Source: Saccharophagus degradans 2-40
GTDB lineage: Bacteria > Pseudomonadota > Gammaproteobacteria > Pseudomonadales > Cellvibrionaceae
DNA: 64,000 nt
Assembly (NCBI RefSeq): GCF_000013665.1
Contig: NC_007912.1
Coordinates: forward strand, 4,271,501 to 4,335,500
Direction: 5' to 3'
Below the pieces are notes generated by a model, which saw nothing but the letters and a program-made list of their open reading frames with translations, ran no database searches and had not been told where the DNA came from. Made by a program: the position numbers and the translations under genes. Below are positions 18,749 to 27,817 of this stretch, in pieces (the stretch's first letter is position 1; the number at the start of each line of letters is the position of its first letter).

Positions 18749-19882
18749 ATGAATTTGATTAGCTCCGCAATTCATTGCCCAAGCTCCCTGCCTGATCTGG
18801 AAGATCAGTTAGACCTATTAGTTGATGCCGGCGCACAAAGCCTGCTTATTTTGGCTGCCCATAGCCCTGCTTGGCACTGCGAACAAATCATCTCGGTTAT
18901 ATCCAAATACAACATCCCTATAGTAGGCGGTATTTTCCCGCAGGTGCTTTTAGGTGACCAAGCCTATGACGAAGGGTTTGTGGTAGCAGCACTCAATTGC
19001 CCTCTAGACATTGTGTGCATCAATCACCTTTCTAGCGGAGACGAATCCATCGCCGCACAGCTGCTAAACAACCGCGAAAAACTCATTAAAGCCAAAACCC
19101 ATATCACGCTTATTGACGGGCTTGCGGCCAATATCGAGCGCCTTGTAGAGTGCATGTACGAACTGATGGGGTTGAATGTTACGGCGGTTGGCGGTGGCGC
19201 AGGCGCACTAGATTTTGTCCAGCGCCCATGCCTGTTTACCCGCGAAGGAGCACTTGAGGACGCAGCTATCATTGCCGGCGTACCCAGCCCCATTCATTTG
19301 GGCGTAGCCCACGGCTGGGAGGTGATGGACGGCCCCTACCTGGTTACAGGCTCCGAACAAAACATGCTTACCACGCTAAACTACACGCCCGCTTTCGAGA
19401 TATATCGCGAAAAGGTCGAGGCGGCGAGTGGCGAGCGGTTTGACGATACCAATTTTTTCTCTATCGCTAAAACTTACCCTTTGGGCATTGAGGGCTTAGA
19501 TGGCTCCCTCACAGTGCGCGACCCCATCAATCTGCGCGGCACTAAATTAATGTGCGTAGGGGAAGTACCACAAAACAGCACGGTATATATATTAAAAGGC
19601 AGGCGTGAAGGGTTAATTAAAGCCGCTGGCGTTGCTGCCGCTACCGCCTATAATGCCTATCGCCGTCAATCGGCAACTACCCCCTATTCCGGTTTACTGT
19701 TCGACTGCATAAGCCGCAGCTTGTTTTTAGAATCGCAATTTGAGCAGGAGCTCGCACTTATTCAACACACCCTCGGCGACAACGGTATTTGCGTGGGCGC
19801 CCTAACACTGGGGGAAATAAGTAACACCTCAAATGGCATTGTTAGCCTGCTGAATAAATCGACTGTTATAGGCGTGCTGTAG
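18749..19882 (+). CDS. FIST-domain sensory protein
   Basis: A 377-residue soluble protein with FIST N (about 30-215) and FIST C (about 220-360) domains. Landmarks are IPIVGGIFPQ, the AVGGGAGALDFV glycine-rich loop near residue 148 and the C-terminal GLLFDCISRSLFL motif with its conserved cysteine. FIST domains are believed to sense small ligands, possibly amino acids, and pass the signal to linked output proteins. The stop codon overlaps the GTG of the GGDEF-EAL gene by one base, so the two very likely form one sensor-effector unit. Confidence 0.88.
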   Translation: MNLISSAIHCPSSLPDLEDQLDLLVDAGAQSLLILAAHSPAWHCEQIISVISKYNIPIVGGIFPQVLLGDQAYDEGFVVAALNCPLDIVCINHLSSGDESIAAQLLNNREKLIKAKTHITLIDGLAANIERLVECMYELMGLNVTAVGGGAGALDFVQRPCLFTREGALEDAAIIAGVPSPIHLGVAHGWEVMDGPYLVTGSEQNMLTTLNYTPAFEIYREKVEAASGERFDDTNFFSIAKTYPLGIEGLDGSLTVRDPINLRGTKLMCVGEVPQNSTVYILKGRREGLIKAAGVAAATAYNAYRRQSATTPYSGLLFDCISRSLFLESQFEQELALIQHTLGDNGICVGALTLGEISNTSNGIVSLLNKSTVIGVL

Positions 19883-21732
19883 TGGAGAACACTTTAAAGT
19901 ACATTTCCATTCAACACGAGCTGGGTATGTCCATTGGCCTTGAGTTGCCTCTGCAACCCATGTTGCGACGCTTCACCAAAGTTGCTGTTCGACGCTTAAA
20001 TTTAGCCGAAGTGCGACTTTATTTTTTGCACGATCGCCAAGGCCAACTCGCACTACCTAGCGATATAAAAAGCTCGGTACTCAAGCCCTACTTTAGCTCT
20101 ACCCTTAGCGAAACAGTGGCAACACCAGCAGCCCTTAGTGACACCTTCGAGCGCCTAATCGGCTTCCCTACCGACTATATACTGCAACACGATGACACCA
20201 CAGGTGAGTACACCTATTACTACAACCTTACCAATATAGGCATGATAAGCCTGCACCTATACCACCAACCTATACATGCAGAACTACTGGAACTACTAAA
20301 ACCTATAGTGGAGCGCTTGGCTATTAGCTGCCAGGCGTCTATTGAGCACCACCACCTGCTGCAAGCCATCGACGACCGCAAACGCGCCGAAGAGGTGGTG
20401 CGCTTTCAATTGCTGCACGACGAGCTTACCCAACTGCCCAATAGACGCTCGTTTATGCGTCACCTTGACGAATTAAACTCAACCTATAACGCGCGCAAAT
20501 TAAAAGCAGCAGTGTTGTTTATCGATTTTGACCGCTTTAAAACCGTTAACGATACACTGGGGCACGCCGTTGGTGACTCGCTGCTGCAGGCCATTGCCAA
20601 AACCTTTATAAAGCTCGTGCGCTCCCACGAAATGGTTGCTCGGTTAAGCGGCGACGAGTTCGTCATTGTTTTAAGTGAAACCGAGCAACAAAACCAAAGC
20701 GTTTACCAAATAGTGGAAAACACCCTCAGCAATATTCAGCTAGCGTTTTCTAACCCCCTGCAAGCTGGCGAACACTTGCTGCATATTACCCCCAGTATTG
20801 GAGTCGAGTTTTTCCCCAATAAAAATTACACTTCAGAGCAGATACTGCGTCATGCCGATACGGCCATGTATGTAGCTAAATCGCAGGCTCCCAACTCGGC
20901 GGTTATTTACGATCGCAGTATGTCGGTAGAGCTAGAGCATCGCCAATTTATAGAAAAACAGCTGCAACAAGCTATAAAAGAGCCAGAGCAATTTGGCTTG
21001 CTGTACCAACCGCAATTTAATGCGCGCGGCGACTGCATAGGCGCAGAAGCACTGGTTCGCTGGAATGGCCAGAACCTTTCACCGGAAGAGTTTATTCCCG
21101 TAGCCGAAGATACCGGTCTTATGCTGGAGCTGGGGCACCAGATACTCTCGCGCGCATGTCACGACCTAAAACAACTACAAGACGAATCGGCAACCGGCCA
21201 CGTTAAACGCATCTCTGTAAACGTTAGTGCCTTGCAATTTAATCAGCGCAATTTTATTAGTGAGCTCACCTCAATTATTAGTAATGCCGAAGCGAATTCA
21301 CATCTAATTGGCATAGAAATAACCGAGAGCGCGCTGGTAAAAAATACCGATGAGGCCATTAAGAAAATAGCCGCTCTCAGCGAGATGGGAATAAGAGTTT
21401 CTATCGACGATTTCGGCACTGGCTACTCATCGCTAGCCTACCTAAACCGGCTGCCGGTAAACGCACTTAAAATTGACCAAACCTTTGTAAAAGGCATCGC
21501 CAAAGATGCAAATAACCTCGCCATAGTAGAAACCATTATGGCTCTGGGCCACAGTATTGGGCTGTCGGTAATGGCTGAAGGCGTAGAGAACGACGCAGAT
21601 CTGCAATGTTTGAAACGCCTTGGCTGTGAGCTCTACCAAGGTTTCTACTTTGGCAAACCCATGCCACTGGCCATGGCCAAGCACTCGCTACTGCCTAACT
21701 ATTCAACGGCTGACGAACCCGCTAACCCATAG
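19882..21732 (+). CDS. GGDEF-EAL cyclic-di-GMP enzyme
   Basis: The 616-residue cytosolic protein has an N-terminal GAF-like region of some 160 residues, a GGDEF domain (about 175-335, motif SGDEF within ARLSGDEFVIV) and an EAL domain (about 350-600) with GAEALVRW, the ITESAL helix and the DDFGTGYSSLAYL loop. Both metal-binding sets look intact, so it may make or degrade cyclic di-GMP, with phosphodiesterase activity more secure. It starts with GTG overlapping the FIST stop; FIST probably controls it. Confidence 0.9.
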   Translation: MENTLKYISIQHELGMSIGLELPLQPMLRRFTKVAVRRLNLAEVRLYFLHDRQGQLALPSDIKSSVLKPYFSSTLSETVATPAALSDTFERLIGFPTDYILQHDDTTGEYTYYYNLTNIGMISLHLYHQPIHAELLELLKPIVERLAISCQASIEHHHLLQAIDDRKRAEEVVRFQLLHDELTQLPNRRSFMRHLDELNSTYNARKLKAAVLFIDFDRFKTVNDTLGHAVGDSLLQAIAKTFIKLVRSHEMVARLSGDEFVIVLSETEQQNQSVYQIVENTLSNIQLAFSNPLQAGEHLLHITPSIGVEFFPNKNYTSEQILRHADTAMYVAKSQAPNSAVIYDRSMSVELEHRQFIEKQLQQAIKEPEQFGLLYQPQFNARGDCIGAEALVRWNGQNLSPEEFIPVAEDTGLMLELGHQILSRACHDLKQLQDESATGHVKRISVNVSALQFNQRNFISELTSIISNAEANSHLIGIEITESALVKNTDEAIKKIAALSEMGIRVSIDDFGTGYSSLAYLNRLPVNALKIDQTFVKGIAKDANNLAIVETIMALGHSIGLSVMAEGVENDADLQCLKRLGCELYQGFYFGKPMPLAMAKHSLLPNYSTADEPANP

Positions 21733-21806
21733 AGCCCTGCAAACTCTATGTGGTACACTTGCGCCCGCATTAAACCTACCAACCCGCAAATTTTTAGGAA
21801 AGCAGT

Positions 21807-22343
21807 ATGAGTCTCAATCTTGTACCCACCGGTAAAAAGGTGCCTGACGAGGTAAACGTAATTATTGAAATCCCTATGGGCGGCGAGCCTATTAAGTACG
21901 AAATAGACAAAGACTCTGGCGCTTTGTTTGTAGACCGCGTACTTGGCACCTCTATGCGCTACCCCTGCAACTACGGTTATGTGCCCCACACCTTGTGTGG
22001 CGACGGCGACCCTGTTGACGTATTGGTATACATGGATCGCCCTCTAGTGCACGGTTCTGTTATCAATTGTCGCCCAATTGGCGTATTGAAAATGACCGAC
22101 GAATCCGGTGAAGACGCCAAGATTGTTGCTGTACCTGTAAGCAAAATCACCAGCATTTACGACAACGTTCAATCTATTGAAGACTTGCCAGAAATCGCTA
22201 CTCGCCAAATCGCTCACTTCTTTGAACACTACAAAGATTTAGAAGCAGGCAAATGGGTTAAAGTTGAAGGCTGGGAAGGCGTAGCCGCTGCCAAGCAAGA
22301 GATTTTAGACTCTGTAGCAAACTACGAAAAAGAAGCTAAGTAA
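21807..22343 (+). CDS. ppa: Inorganic pyrophosphatase
   Basis: A family I soluble pyrophosphatase of 178 residues, which hydrolyses PPi released in biosynthesis. The signature DGDPVDVL is at about residues 68-75, with [12 protein letters not shown] just before it and KVEGWEG near the C-terminus. Start ATG at 21807 has TAGGAAAG upstream. Followed by a strong terminator. Confidence 0.97.
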   Translation: MSLNLVPTGKKVPDEVNVIIEIPMGGEPIKYEIDKDSGALFVDRVLGTSMRYPCNYGYVPHTLCGDGDPVDVLVYMDRPLVHGSVINCRPIGVLKMTDESGEDAKIVAVPVSKITSIYDNVQSIEDLPEIATRQIAHFFEHYKDLEAGKWVKVEGWEGVAAAKQEILDSVANYEKEAK

Positions 22344-22373
22344 TACCGCAATTGTGCAGTAACACTTACACGT

Positions 22374-22400
22374 AAAGGGCGCCCTAGTGGCGCCCTTTTT
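22374..22400. terminator. Strong intrinsic terminator of ppa
   Basis: AAAGGGCGCC (22374-22383) pairs with GGCGCCCTTT (22389-22398) around CTAGT, followed by T residues. The A tract on the other side makes it usable for the convergent hypothetical gene as well. Confidence 0.93.
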
Positions 22401-22402
22401 GT

Positions 22403-23152
22403 TTAATCCGCCAGTTGAATATGGCTTATATCGGGCGCAGGCGGCTCTGGCGCCTTAGGTGCACTCAAGCGCTCACCTTCAGCCCCTAGTGATATACCAG
22501 AAATATCCACTTGCACAGGCTCTACCTTTTTACGCTCTTCAGGCTTTAATAGTTCGCCCTGCTGCGCCGCCAATGCAATATTGGCAATGTCTACCTGTAC
22601 AGGTGCAGGCCGTGCTATTTCACTGGCATCCACCAAATTACCGGTAGTTTCACGCAGTGCTATGCCGCTTATATCTACCTCCATTAGCGGTAAGCTTTCG
22701 CGTTCGCCACCCTCCAGAATATCGGCCCCAGGTGGCGCCACACCGAAATCGGGCACCGGTACACTGACCTGTGACGCGGCACTACCCACAATAGCGGCGG
22801 CAGGTGCCGTAGCTGGTTTGCTCGGCTTGGGCTCCGCTGGCGCAGAGTTAAAAGCGGGTTGGGGCGCAACGGGCGCGGCAACTGGGGCAGGCGCAGCTTT
22901 CGCTACCGGCGCAGGGGCTTCTACCGCAACCAACTCTACTACCGCCCCCGCTTTTTTTATTGCCACCCGGTATTTCGATGCAGTCTCAAAATCGAGGTTT
23001 TTCTTCAGCGTTACCGCCTTGCCGGTAAACAGGGCATCCAAACGCGCGCCGTCGATTTTGAACAGGCGCCCTAAATTCGCTTTCGCCTGCGCTTCGTCTA
23101 CCGACTTAACCAACTGCCCCTTAAACACTAAATCGAATTTTTCGTCCGCCAC
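22403..23152 (-). CDS. Hypothetical protein with short N-terminal domain and repeated DIxxIxL motifs
   Basis: I do not recognise a characterised family. The 249-residue protein has a small globular N-terminal domain (1-75, mixed helix/strand, many lysines), an alanine/proline-rich linker (about 78-140), and a C-terminal tail in which the motif VDISGIAL, VDIANIAL, VDISGISL and DISHIQL recurs four times. No signal peptide or membrane helix. The repeats are spaced 25-40 residues apart and look like short linear binding motifs. Monocistronic and convergent with ppa. Confidence 0.75.
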   Translation of the reverse strand: MADEKFDLVFKGQLVKSVDEAQAKANLGRLFKIDGARLDALFTGKAVTLKKNLDFETASKYRVAIKKAGAVVELVAVEAPAPVAKAAPAPVAAPVAPQPAFNSAPAEPKPSKPATAPAAAIVGSAASQVSVPVPDFGVAPPGADILEGGERESLPLMEVDISGIALRETTGNLVDASEIARPAPVQVDIANIALAAQQGELLKPEERKKVEPVQVDISGISLGAEGERLSAPKAPEPPAPDISHIQLAD

Positions 23153-23499
23153 GCTCTTCTCCTATTACTCTATAAGGCTAATAGTAGACCGGATTGCCGT
23201 AAATCTAAATCCCATCTATCCCTTATAGCGACCTTCTAACCACAAACCGAGGCGCGCCCTAACAAGTAAACAATCTATCAACTAAGCCGGCTTAGACCTA
23301 GATAGCTTTAACAGCAACCAAACAAAATTTTGTGCGACATATCTCACGTAAATTGGCGCATATAACCGCTGGCAAACACTCAAAACGGCAACCATACTTG
23401 GTTGGAACGCAGTAAGCTTTACTGCGGAATATATGGCTGGCACACAATGAAAGTTTGCTCGCCTATCGTCAAAGGGAGACGTTTTTTAAAGGATAACCC
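23153..23499. other. Intergenic region with palindrome and hairpin
   Basis: 347 bp between two divergent hypothetical genes. A perfect 14-bp palindrome, CTAAGCCGGCTTAG, lies at 23282-23295, and a hairpin CGCAGTAA-GCT-TTACTGCG at 23408-23426. An ATG at 23402 opens a 68-codon frame, but it overlaps the real gene out of frame and spans the hairpin, so I do not count it. Confidence 0.55.
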
Positions 23500-23823
23500 A
23501 TGGCAAATACAGAAGATCAAACCGCACCTCACACCACCTCACACACTAAAGCAGAGGGGGATCGGTCGCTTACAATTGGCAGCGAGCATGTCAATGTCCA
23601 TACCGTAACCAATAAAGTACTCGAAGATATCGACTTTTTGCGCGATCGGATAATAATGATAGAAAACCAAAAAGTGCCCAACAGTTTAATTCTAAACACC
23701 TATAAGAAAATGCTTGAAAGCCGCGAAGCCGTGCTGGGGTGGCTAGAAGAACATGAAGTAATTTGTAGCGTTAACTCAGTAACCACAACCACCAAAGACG
23801 ATTCCACTAAACGCGCCGGATAA
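23500..23823 (+). CDS. Hypothetical protein, 107 aa
   Basis: Not recognised. The start ATG at 23500 has a good AAAGGA site 7 bp upstream. The product is hydrophilic, threonine/serine-rich at both ends, with a central helical stretch (about 45-85) containing DFLRDRIIMIENQKVPN and MLESREAVLGWLEEH, likely to form a helical hairpin. Two cysteines or metal motifs are absent; a single cysteine follows the helices. No neighbour suggests a function. Confidence 0.7.
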   Translation: MANTEDQTAPHTTSHTKAEGDRSLTIGSEHVNVHTVTNKVLEDIDFLRDRIIMIENQKVPNSLILNTYKKMLESREAVLGWLEEHEVICSVNSVTTTTKDDSTKRAG

Positions 23824-23861
23824 CTACGCGTTTAATAGCTAACCGTACATAAGCCCTTTAT

Positions 23862-24488
23862 TTAAAGCAGACCGGGCAGGAGTGCCATATTGTCAAATTG
23901 TATAGCCTCCAATTGGTCGCACTCCTTGCTAGACGCACCGTAAAAAAAGCTTTTTATACCCGCCGCCCTGGCTGCCTTTAGCCCAGTGTAGGAGTCTTCT
24001 ATTACTCGTGCGAATTCCACTGGTACGCCCATTGCCTCGGCGGCGTAAACAAACAAGTCTGGCGCAGGCTTTCCTCGAGCAACATCTTCGGCACTAAATC
24101 GATTTTCGGGAAAGTATTTAATTAGCCCCGTTACCGTTAACGAGTGCGCGATTTTATCGTGGCCGCCATTCGAGGCCACACAAAATGGCACTCCCCGCTT
24201 TACCAAATCGGCCAACAACTCCCTCACCCCCGCTACAGGTTTAAGGTTGTGAGTAAATGCGTGTTTGGTTTTAATATCGAGCTGTTGCGCAAAATCTGGC
24301 GGCACCTCAAAGGCAAACTGCGTGCGCAAAATTTCAAAACAGTTCGCTAAAGTATGCCCTTTGAATACGCTAAAGCATGTTTGCGCGGTAATGGCTAAAC
24401 CCCGCTCTGCTAATGCATCGGCAAAGACCTGCGCGGCTAGTTTCTCGCTGTCTACCAGCACACCATCACAATCAAAAATAATTAACAT
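23862..24488 (-). CDS. HAD-superfamily phosphatase/phosphoglucomutase-like
   Basis: A 208-residue HAD subfamily IA protein. Motif I is FDCDGVLVDSE at residues 4-14, motif II is CVASNGGHDK, motif III is the lysine in ARGKPAPDLF and motif IV is VIEDSYTGLKAA. It most resembles the YieH/beta-phosphoglucomutase group. Substrate unknown. Nine bp separate it from the M15 peptidase gene upstream, so the two are probably co-transcribed. Confidence 0.88.
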   Translation of the reverse strand: MLIIFDCDGVLVDSEKLAAQVFADALAERGLAITAQTCFSVFKGHTLANCFEILRTQFAFEVPPDFAQQLDIKTKHAFTHNLKPVAGVRELLADLVKRGVPFCVASNGGHDKIAHSLTVTGLIKYFPENRFSAEDVARGKPAPDLFVYAAEAMGVPVEFARVIEDSYTGLKAARAAGIKSFFYGASSKECDQLEAIQFDNMALLPGLL

Positions 24489-24497
24489 AGCTACCGG

Positions 24498-25157
24498 TTA
24501 ACACTGAATAAAACGTTGATAAATCTCGTCGAAATTGGCCAGCACTTCGCGCTGTAATAGCAGGTTGGAGTTTTCGATTTGCTTATAAATAATGTCTACT
24601 GTGAGTGCAGACATATACGAGCGCGCCAGAGGCAAATAACTCAAATGCCAAGGCTCAGGGGCTACTCCGCCGCGATCATATGCGTAGGGGCGATAAAATT
24701 CGGAGCCGGGCAGCCAACTATCTAACCAACGGTGCATTGGGGCAAAAAAACCACCGCTCACTGTTTCGGCCACTGTGAGCTGCAATGTTTCTCCATCAGG
24801 CAAAGCTGCGGCATCGTACACGTCGGCATCGGTACCCCAGTGGTGGCGAGAGGCGCCGGGCAACGCCGACCAACGCAAAATAGCGAACACCTTCTCTTTA
24901 TTGGTTAGCTCATTGGCCTCCAATAATTCGCCATGCGCATCATATAGCGGCCTCTCGCCGGACGCCTTGCCGTTCCATATCTTCATTTGGCGCTCAAAGC
25001 TTCTGAAGCCGCTAGCCAAACTTAATTCGAACCCTCGTTCACTTGCCTGCTTCTTTAAATAGGCAAAAGCCTCTGCAGCTTCTTTATGTAACGGCACATC
25101 GAGATTAAGGGCGATATGCTCCTCTGTTGTACCCAGCAATTGGCTATTAATATTCAT
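24498..25157 (-). CDS. M15-family D-Ala-D-Ala carboxypeptidase (VanY-like)
   Basis: The 219-residue protein carries the LAS/M15B zinc peptidase signature: SGFRSFERQ near residue 48, the zinc ligands in SRHHWGTDADV near residue 103 and the C-terminal EPWHLSY motif near residue 173. Such enzymes trim the terminal D-alanine from peptidoglycan peptides. There is no signal peptide visible, so it may act on recycled muropeptides in the cytoplasm, as LdcB-like relatives can. First gene of a two-gene unit. Confidence 0.9.
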   Translation of the reverse strand: MNINSQLLGTTEEHIALNLDVPLHKEAAEAFAYLKKQASERGFELSLASGFRSFERQMKIWNGKASGERPLYDAHGELLEANELTNKEKVFAILRWSALPGASRHHWGTDADVYDAAALPDGETLQLTVAETVSGGFFAPMHRWLDSWLPGSEFYRPYAYDRGGVAPEPWHLSYLPLARSYMSALTVDIIYKQIENSNLLLQREVLANFDEIYQRFIQC

Positions 25158-25714
25158 AAAATCAGTGCCTTATAGCCCATTGCGCAAAAATTATACGCAA
25201 ACGGATTGCGTTGGGAACGGAAGTCTGTATCATAACTGTTCGGTTGATTTTAGCTTTTTGTATTTCTATGTAGTTATAACGTAGCTTTACAACTAGCCAA
25301 TATACACAAGCTTACTGTAATTATGCCAACGGCGTTAGCAACAACGCTTTAGGCTAGCTGCACGGGCAAGTGACATATTACTATCACGCTAATTTCACCC
25401 GTTAAATATAAAGTATCAACCCAAGCTGCATCCATACGATGCTACTTAAGGGAATAGAGACTAAACCGCAGCACAGCTTGCTGAGGCTTTTGTCCATAAT
25501 AATAAATTGTGCATAGCTACTTACCCGTTTTACCGAAGACATTTACCAAGCAGCATCTAATAATTAGGCACTATGTTTAGATTCTGCGGGCCTCTAAGGA
25601 AACAGTATTTTGGAGGCATACAGGTACGCGCTTTCGGCCTGCAACATAAACGACACACGGAAAGAGCAAAATGAACAGCCATTCTAATAATAATATTTCA
25701 GGAGATCTGTCGTA
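25158..25714. other. Long intergenic region upstream of the TfoX-like gene
   Basis: 557 bp, AT-rich, with no ORF of note until a 14-codon frame at its right end (25671-25715). It must hold the M15 peptidase promoter at the left and the TfoX-like promoter at the right. I see no strong hairpin terminator or recognisable operator. Confidence 0.5.
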
Positions 25715-25715
25715 A
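25671..25715 (+). CDS. Possible 14-aa leader peptide before tfoX-like gene
   Basis: ATG at 25671 opens MNSHSNNNISGDLS and stops at TAA 25713-25715, whose last A is the first base of the next gene's ATG (TAATG). A GGAAAGAG ribosome-binding stretch lies 4-5 bp upstream. The overlap suggests translational coupling. It is very short and asparagine/serine-rich, so it may also be chance. Confidence 0.35.
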   Translation: MNSHSNNNISGDLS

Positions 25716-25993
25716 TGACCTCCCCAAGCAACGAGTTGTTGGACCTTAAAAATTTGGGCATGGCATCAGTGAACATACTGCATGCAATAGGTGTTAACAC
25801 CTATGAAGACTTAGCTCAAATGGGTGCAGTTGATGCGTACTGCCGCATTAAATCGCGCGGTATTCATGTATCAAAAGTTATGCTGTACGCACTGCAAGGC
25901 GCCCTAATGGATGTGCACTGGAACGATTTATCGCCCGACCTTAAATCGCAACTGGTTGCAGAAGCGGAACAACTCGAAAGTACCAGCGCTTAA
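25715..25993 (+). CDS. TfoX/Sxy C-terminal-domain protein
   Basis: A 92-residue protein corresponding to the C-terminal domain of TfoX/Sxy alone: LKNLGMASVNILHAIGVNTYEDLAQMGAVDAY is the family's helix-hairpin-helix-like segment (residues 10-41), followed by SKVMLYALQGALMDVHW. Full TfoX induces natural competence with CRP, but stand-alone C-domains are common and not shown to do so. AGGAG lies 10 bp before the ATG. It stands alone between divergent or unrelated genes. Confidence 0.88.
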   Translation: MTSPSNELLDLKNLGMASVNILHAIGVNTYEDLAQMGAVDAYCRIKSRGIHVSKVMLYALQGALMDVHWNDLSPDLKSQLVAEAEQLESTSA

Positions 25994-26119
25994 TTTTTAG
26001 CGCTAACACTCTCGCTTTACTCCCTGTGCTAATTTGAGACAGCACCTGCGCACATCTATAGATTTTCTGCCAATTAGGCTGCTACCATTTAGCAGGCGCA
26101 GCTATTAATCAATCTTGGC

Positions 26120-26446
26120 TTGGACTTACCCGTGCACCCTATTTGCAAAGTTAACGCGTTAAGCAATGGCGAAAGCTTGAGCTTTACACTCAACGACACC
26201 CCCTGTTTTATTACCAAACATAACGATCAATTTTTCGCCTACCAGAATGCTTGCCCTCACTTAGGGGTAACCATGGAGTGGCAACCCAATAGTTTTTTAG
26301 ATAGTGATAAAGAACTCATCCAATGCTCTATGCACGGCGCGCTGTTTTTAATAGACAGCGGCGAATGTGTTTACGGGCCATGCCAAGGCAAGGCACTTAC
26401 CCCTATCAAAATTAGCCAACAGGGCGATACAGTCTTTGCCGAGTAG
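26120..26446 (+). CDS. Rieske [2Fe-2S] ferredoxin-like protein
   Basis: A small protein of about 108 residues with the Rieske cluster ligands in two boxes: ACPHLGV near residue 45 and CSMHGALF near residue 72. It lacks an oxygenase domain, so it is a stand-alone electron-transfer protein or a regulator-type Rieske protein (NirD/ferredoxin class). The start is uncertain: TTG at 26120 or GTG at 26132. It is convergent with sfsA and leaves only 3 bp between stops. Confidence 0.85.
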   Translation: MDLPVHPICKVNALSNGESLSFTLNDTPCFITKHNDQFFAYQNACPHLGVTMEWQPNSFLDSDKELIQCSMHGALFLIDSGECVYGPCQGKALTPIKISQQGDTVFAE

Positions 26447-26449
26447 CCT

Positions 26450-27151
26450 CTACACTACTTTGAGCTTTTTAGTGATAACACTGCCCTCTATACCCAAATC
26501 AACACCGTAAGCAATCACTTCCACCCCTTCATTAACGGCCTGCTTAAACAGAGCAGCGTAGGCGGGGTCGATATGTTCGGCTGCAGCCACTTTTGTTATA
26601 CCCGAGTGCTGCACACAAAAAAACAGTACGGCGCGATGGCCCTGCGACCGCATTGCCATTAATTCGCGCAAGTGTTTTTGGCCGCGCGTACTTACGGCAT
26701 CGGGGAAGAAGCCCTCACCCTTCCCCTCCTCCAAAGTCACACTTTTTACTTCGATATAGCACTGTTCTTCGGGCTTACTTAGCAATATATCTATACGGGA
26801 TTTTTCGTCGCCGTAACGCTGCTCTCTAGCTAATTCGTCGTAGCCCTGCAGCTCGCTAATAACACCATTCTCGATTGCCGCGATCACCAACCCATTTGCG
26901 CTCGCGCTGTTTATTCCTGCCACTGCGCCTGTTGGAGTGGTCACTCGCTCCAAACTGTATCTATACTTACGCTTAGGGTTTGCGGAATCCAGCAGCCAAC
27001 AGGGGCTGTTTTCCACAATACAATTACGCATGCTACCGGTGTTTGGGCAGTGCACTGTTATTGTGCTTCCGTCGCTTAACTCAACATCCGCGAGAAAGCG
27101 TTTGTAACGTCGCAACAGTGTTGCAGGTATCAAGGGGTACTCAAACTTCAT
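26450..27151 (-). CDS. sfsA: SfsA family protein
   Basis: The start is placed at [19 protein letters not shown] (27151), giving the usual 233 residues; the frame is open upstream to 27355, but that part overlaps the dksA start and has no family similarity. Landmarks are [11 protein letters not shown] near residue 39, [16 protein letters not shown] near residue 126 and [13 protein letters not shown]. These are the SfsA motifs (sugar fermentation stimulation, possible nuclease). It is divergent from dksA, as in pseudomonads. Confidence 0.93.
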   Translation of the reverse strand: MKFEYPLIPATLLRRYKRFLADVELSDGSTITVHCPNTGSMRNCIVENSPCWLLDSANPKRKYRYSLERVTTPTGAVAGINSASANGLVIAAIENGVISELQGYDELAREQRYGDEKSRIDILLSKPEEQCYIEVKSVTLEEGKGEGFFPDAVSTRGQKHLRELMAMRSQGHRAVLFFCVQHSGITKVAAAEHIDPAYAALFKQAVNEGVEVIAYGVDLGIEGSVITKKLKVV

Positions 27152-27311
27152 TAACGGGGCCTCCAAAACGGCCAAAAAGGCTAGCGCAGCGGCAATTCTT
27201 CTGGTAGCTTGCACGCTTTGTTTTTCCGCCAATTTATAATTGGCTTTGAATTGTGGGCACTTTGCCCCATATTTGTGTCCGATTGCTATAAAAAAATGAG
27301 GCGCAAGACCT

Positions 27312-27749
27312 ATGCCTAACTCTGCTACAACTAGTTTTACTCTTCGCGGTTTCACGCCCTATGAGCCTGCTGCTGACGAAGAATATATGTGTCAACAACA
27401 ACGAGAACACTTTAAAGGCCTGCTTCTCTCGTGGAAACGTGAGTTGATGGAAGAGGTAGATAGAACAGTAAGTCACATGAAAGACGAAGCTGCTAACTTC
27501 CCCGACCCTGCCGACCGCGCCAGCCAAGAAGAAGAGTTCAGCCTTGAGCTGCGCACTCGCGATCGCGAGCGCAAGCTAATCAAAAAGATCGACAGCACCT
27601 TAGAACTGCTGGAATCTGACGACTACGGCTTCTGCGACGCGTGCGGCGTAGAAATCGGCATTCGCCGCCTAGAAGCTCGTCCAACAGCCACCCTTTGTGT
27701 TGACTGTAAAACGATCGATGAAATCAAAGAGCGACAAACCAAAGGTTAA
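27312..27749 (+). CDS. dksA: RNA polymerase-binding transcription factor DksA
   Basis: The 145-residue protein has the coiled-coil tip motif DPADRAS (DxxDxA) near residue 72 and the four-cysteine zinc finger [12 protein letters not shown]...CVDCK near residues 114-138. DksA acts with ppGpp at the secondary channel of RNA polymerase in the stringent response. It is followed by a strong terminator and then gluQRS, the conserved dksA-gluQRS order in many gammaproteobacteria. Confidence 0.97.
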   Translation: MPNSATTSFTLRGFTPYEPAADEEYMCQQQREHFKGLLLSWKRELMEEVDRTVSHMKDEAANFPDPADRASQEEEFSLELRTRDRERKLIKKIDSTLELLESDDYGFCDACGVEIGIRRLEARPTATLCVDCKTIDEIKERQTKG

Positions 27750-27770
27750 TTTAACCGCGGTTATCGATCT

Positions 27771-27793
27771 AGGGTGCTTTGGCACCCTTTTTT
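27771..27793 (+). terminator. Intrinsic terminator between dksA and gluQRS
   Basis: AGGGTGC (27771-27777) pairs with GCACCCT (27782-27788) and is followed by a T tract. It lies 25 bp before the gluQRS start. In E. coli a terminator at this place makes gluQRS expression depend on read-through from dksA; the same may hold here. Confidence 0.9.
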
Positions 27794-27817
27794 GTTTGCG
27801 CCTCCCGCTCAGCCCAC

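Noticed and set aside
22581-23228. 215-codon plus-strand frame
   Set aside because: It is the antisense of the alanine/proline-rich hypothetical gene; its composition mirrors that gene's codon pattern and it has no start signal.
23402-23608. 68-codon frame starting at 23402
   Set aside because: It overlaps the better-supported gene at 23500 out of frame and covers a hairpin; its ribosome site is poor.
27152-27355. N-terminal extension of sfsA
   Set aside because: The extra 68 codons overlap the dksA start and have no SfsA similarity; the inner ATG gives the standard length.
27779-27817. N-terminal extension of gluQRS
   Set aside because: It would begin inside the dksA terminator; the ATG at 27818 is followed directly by the family motif.
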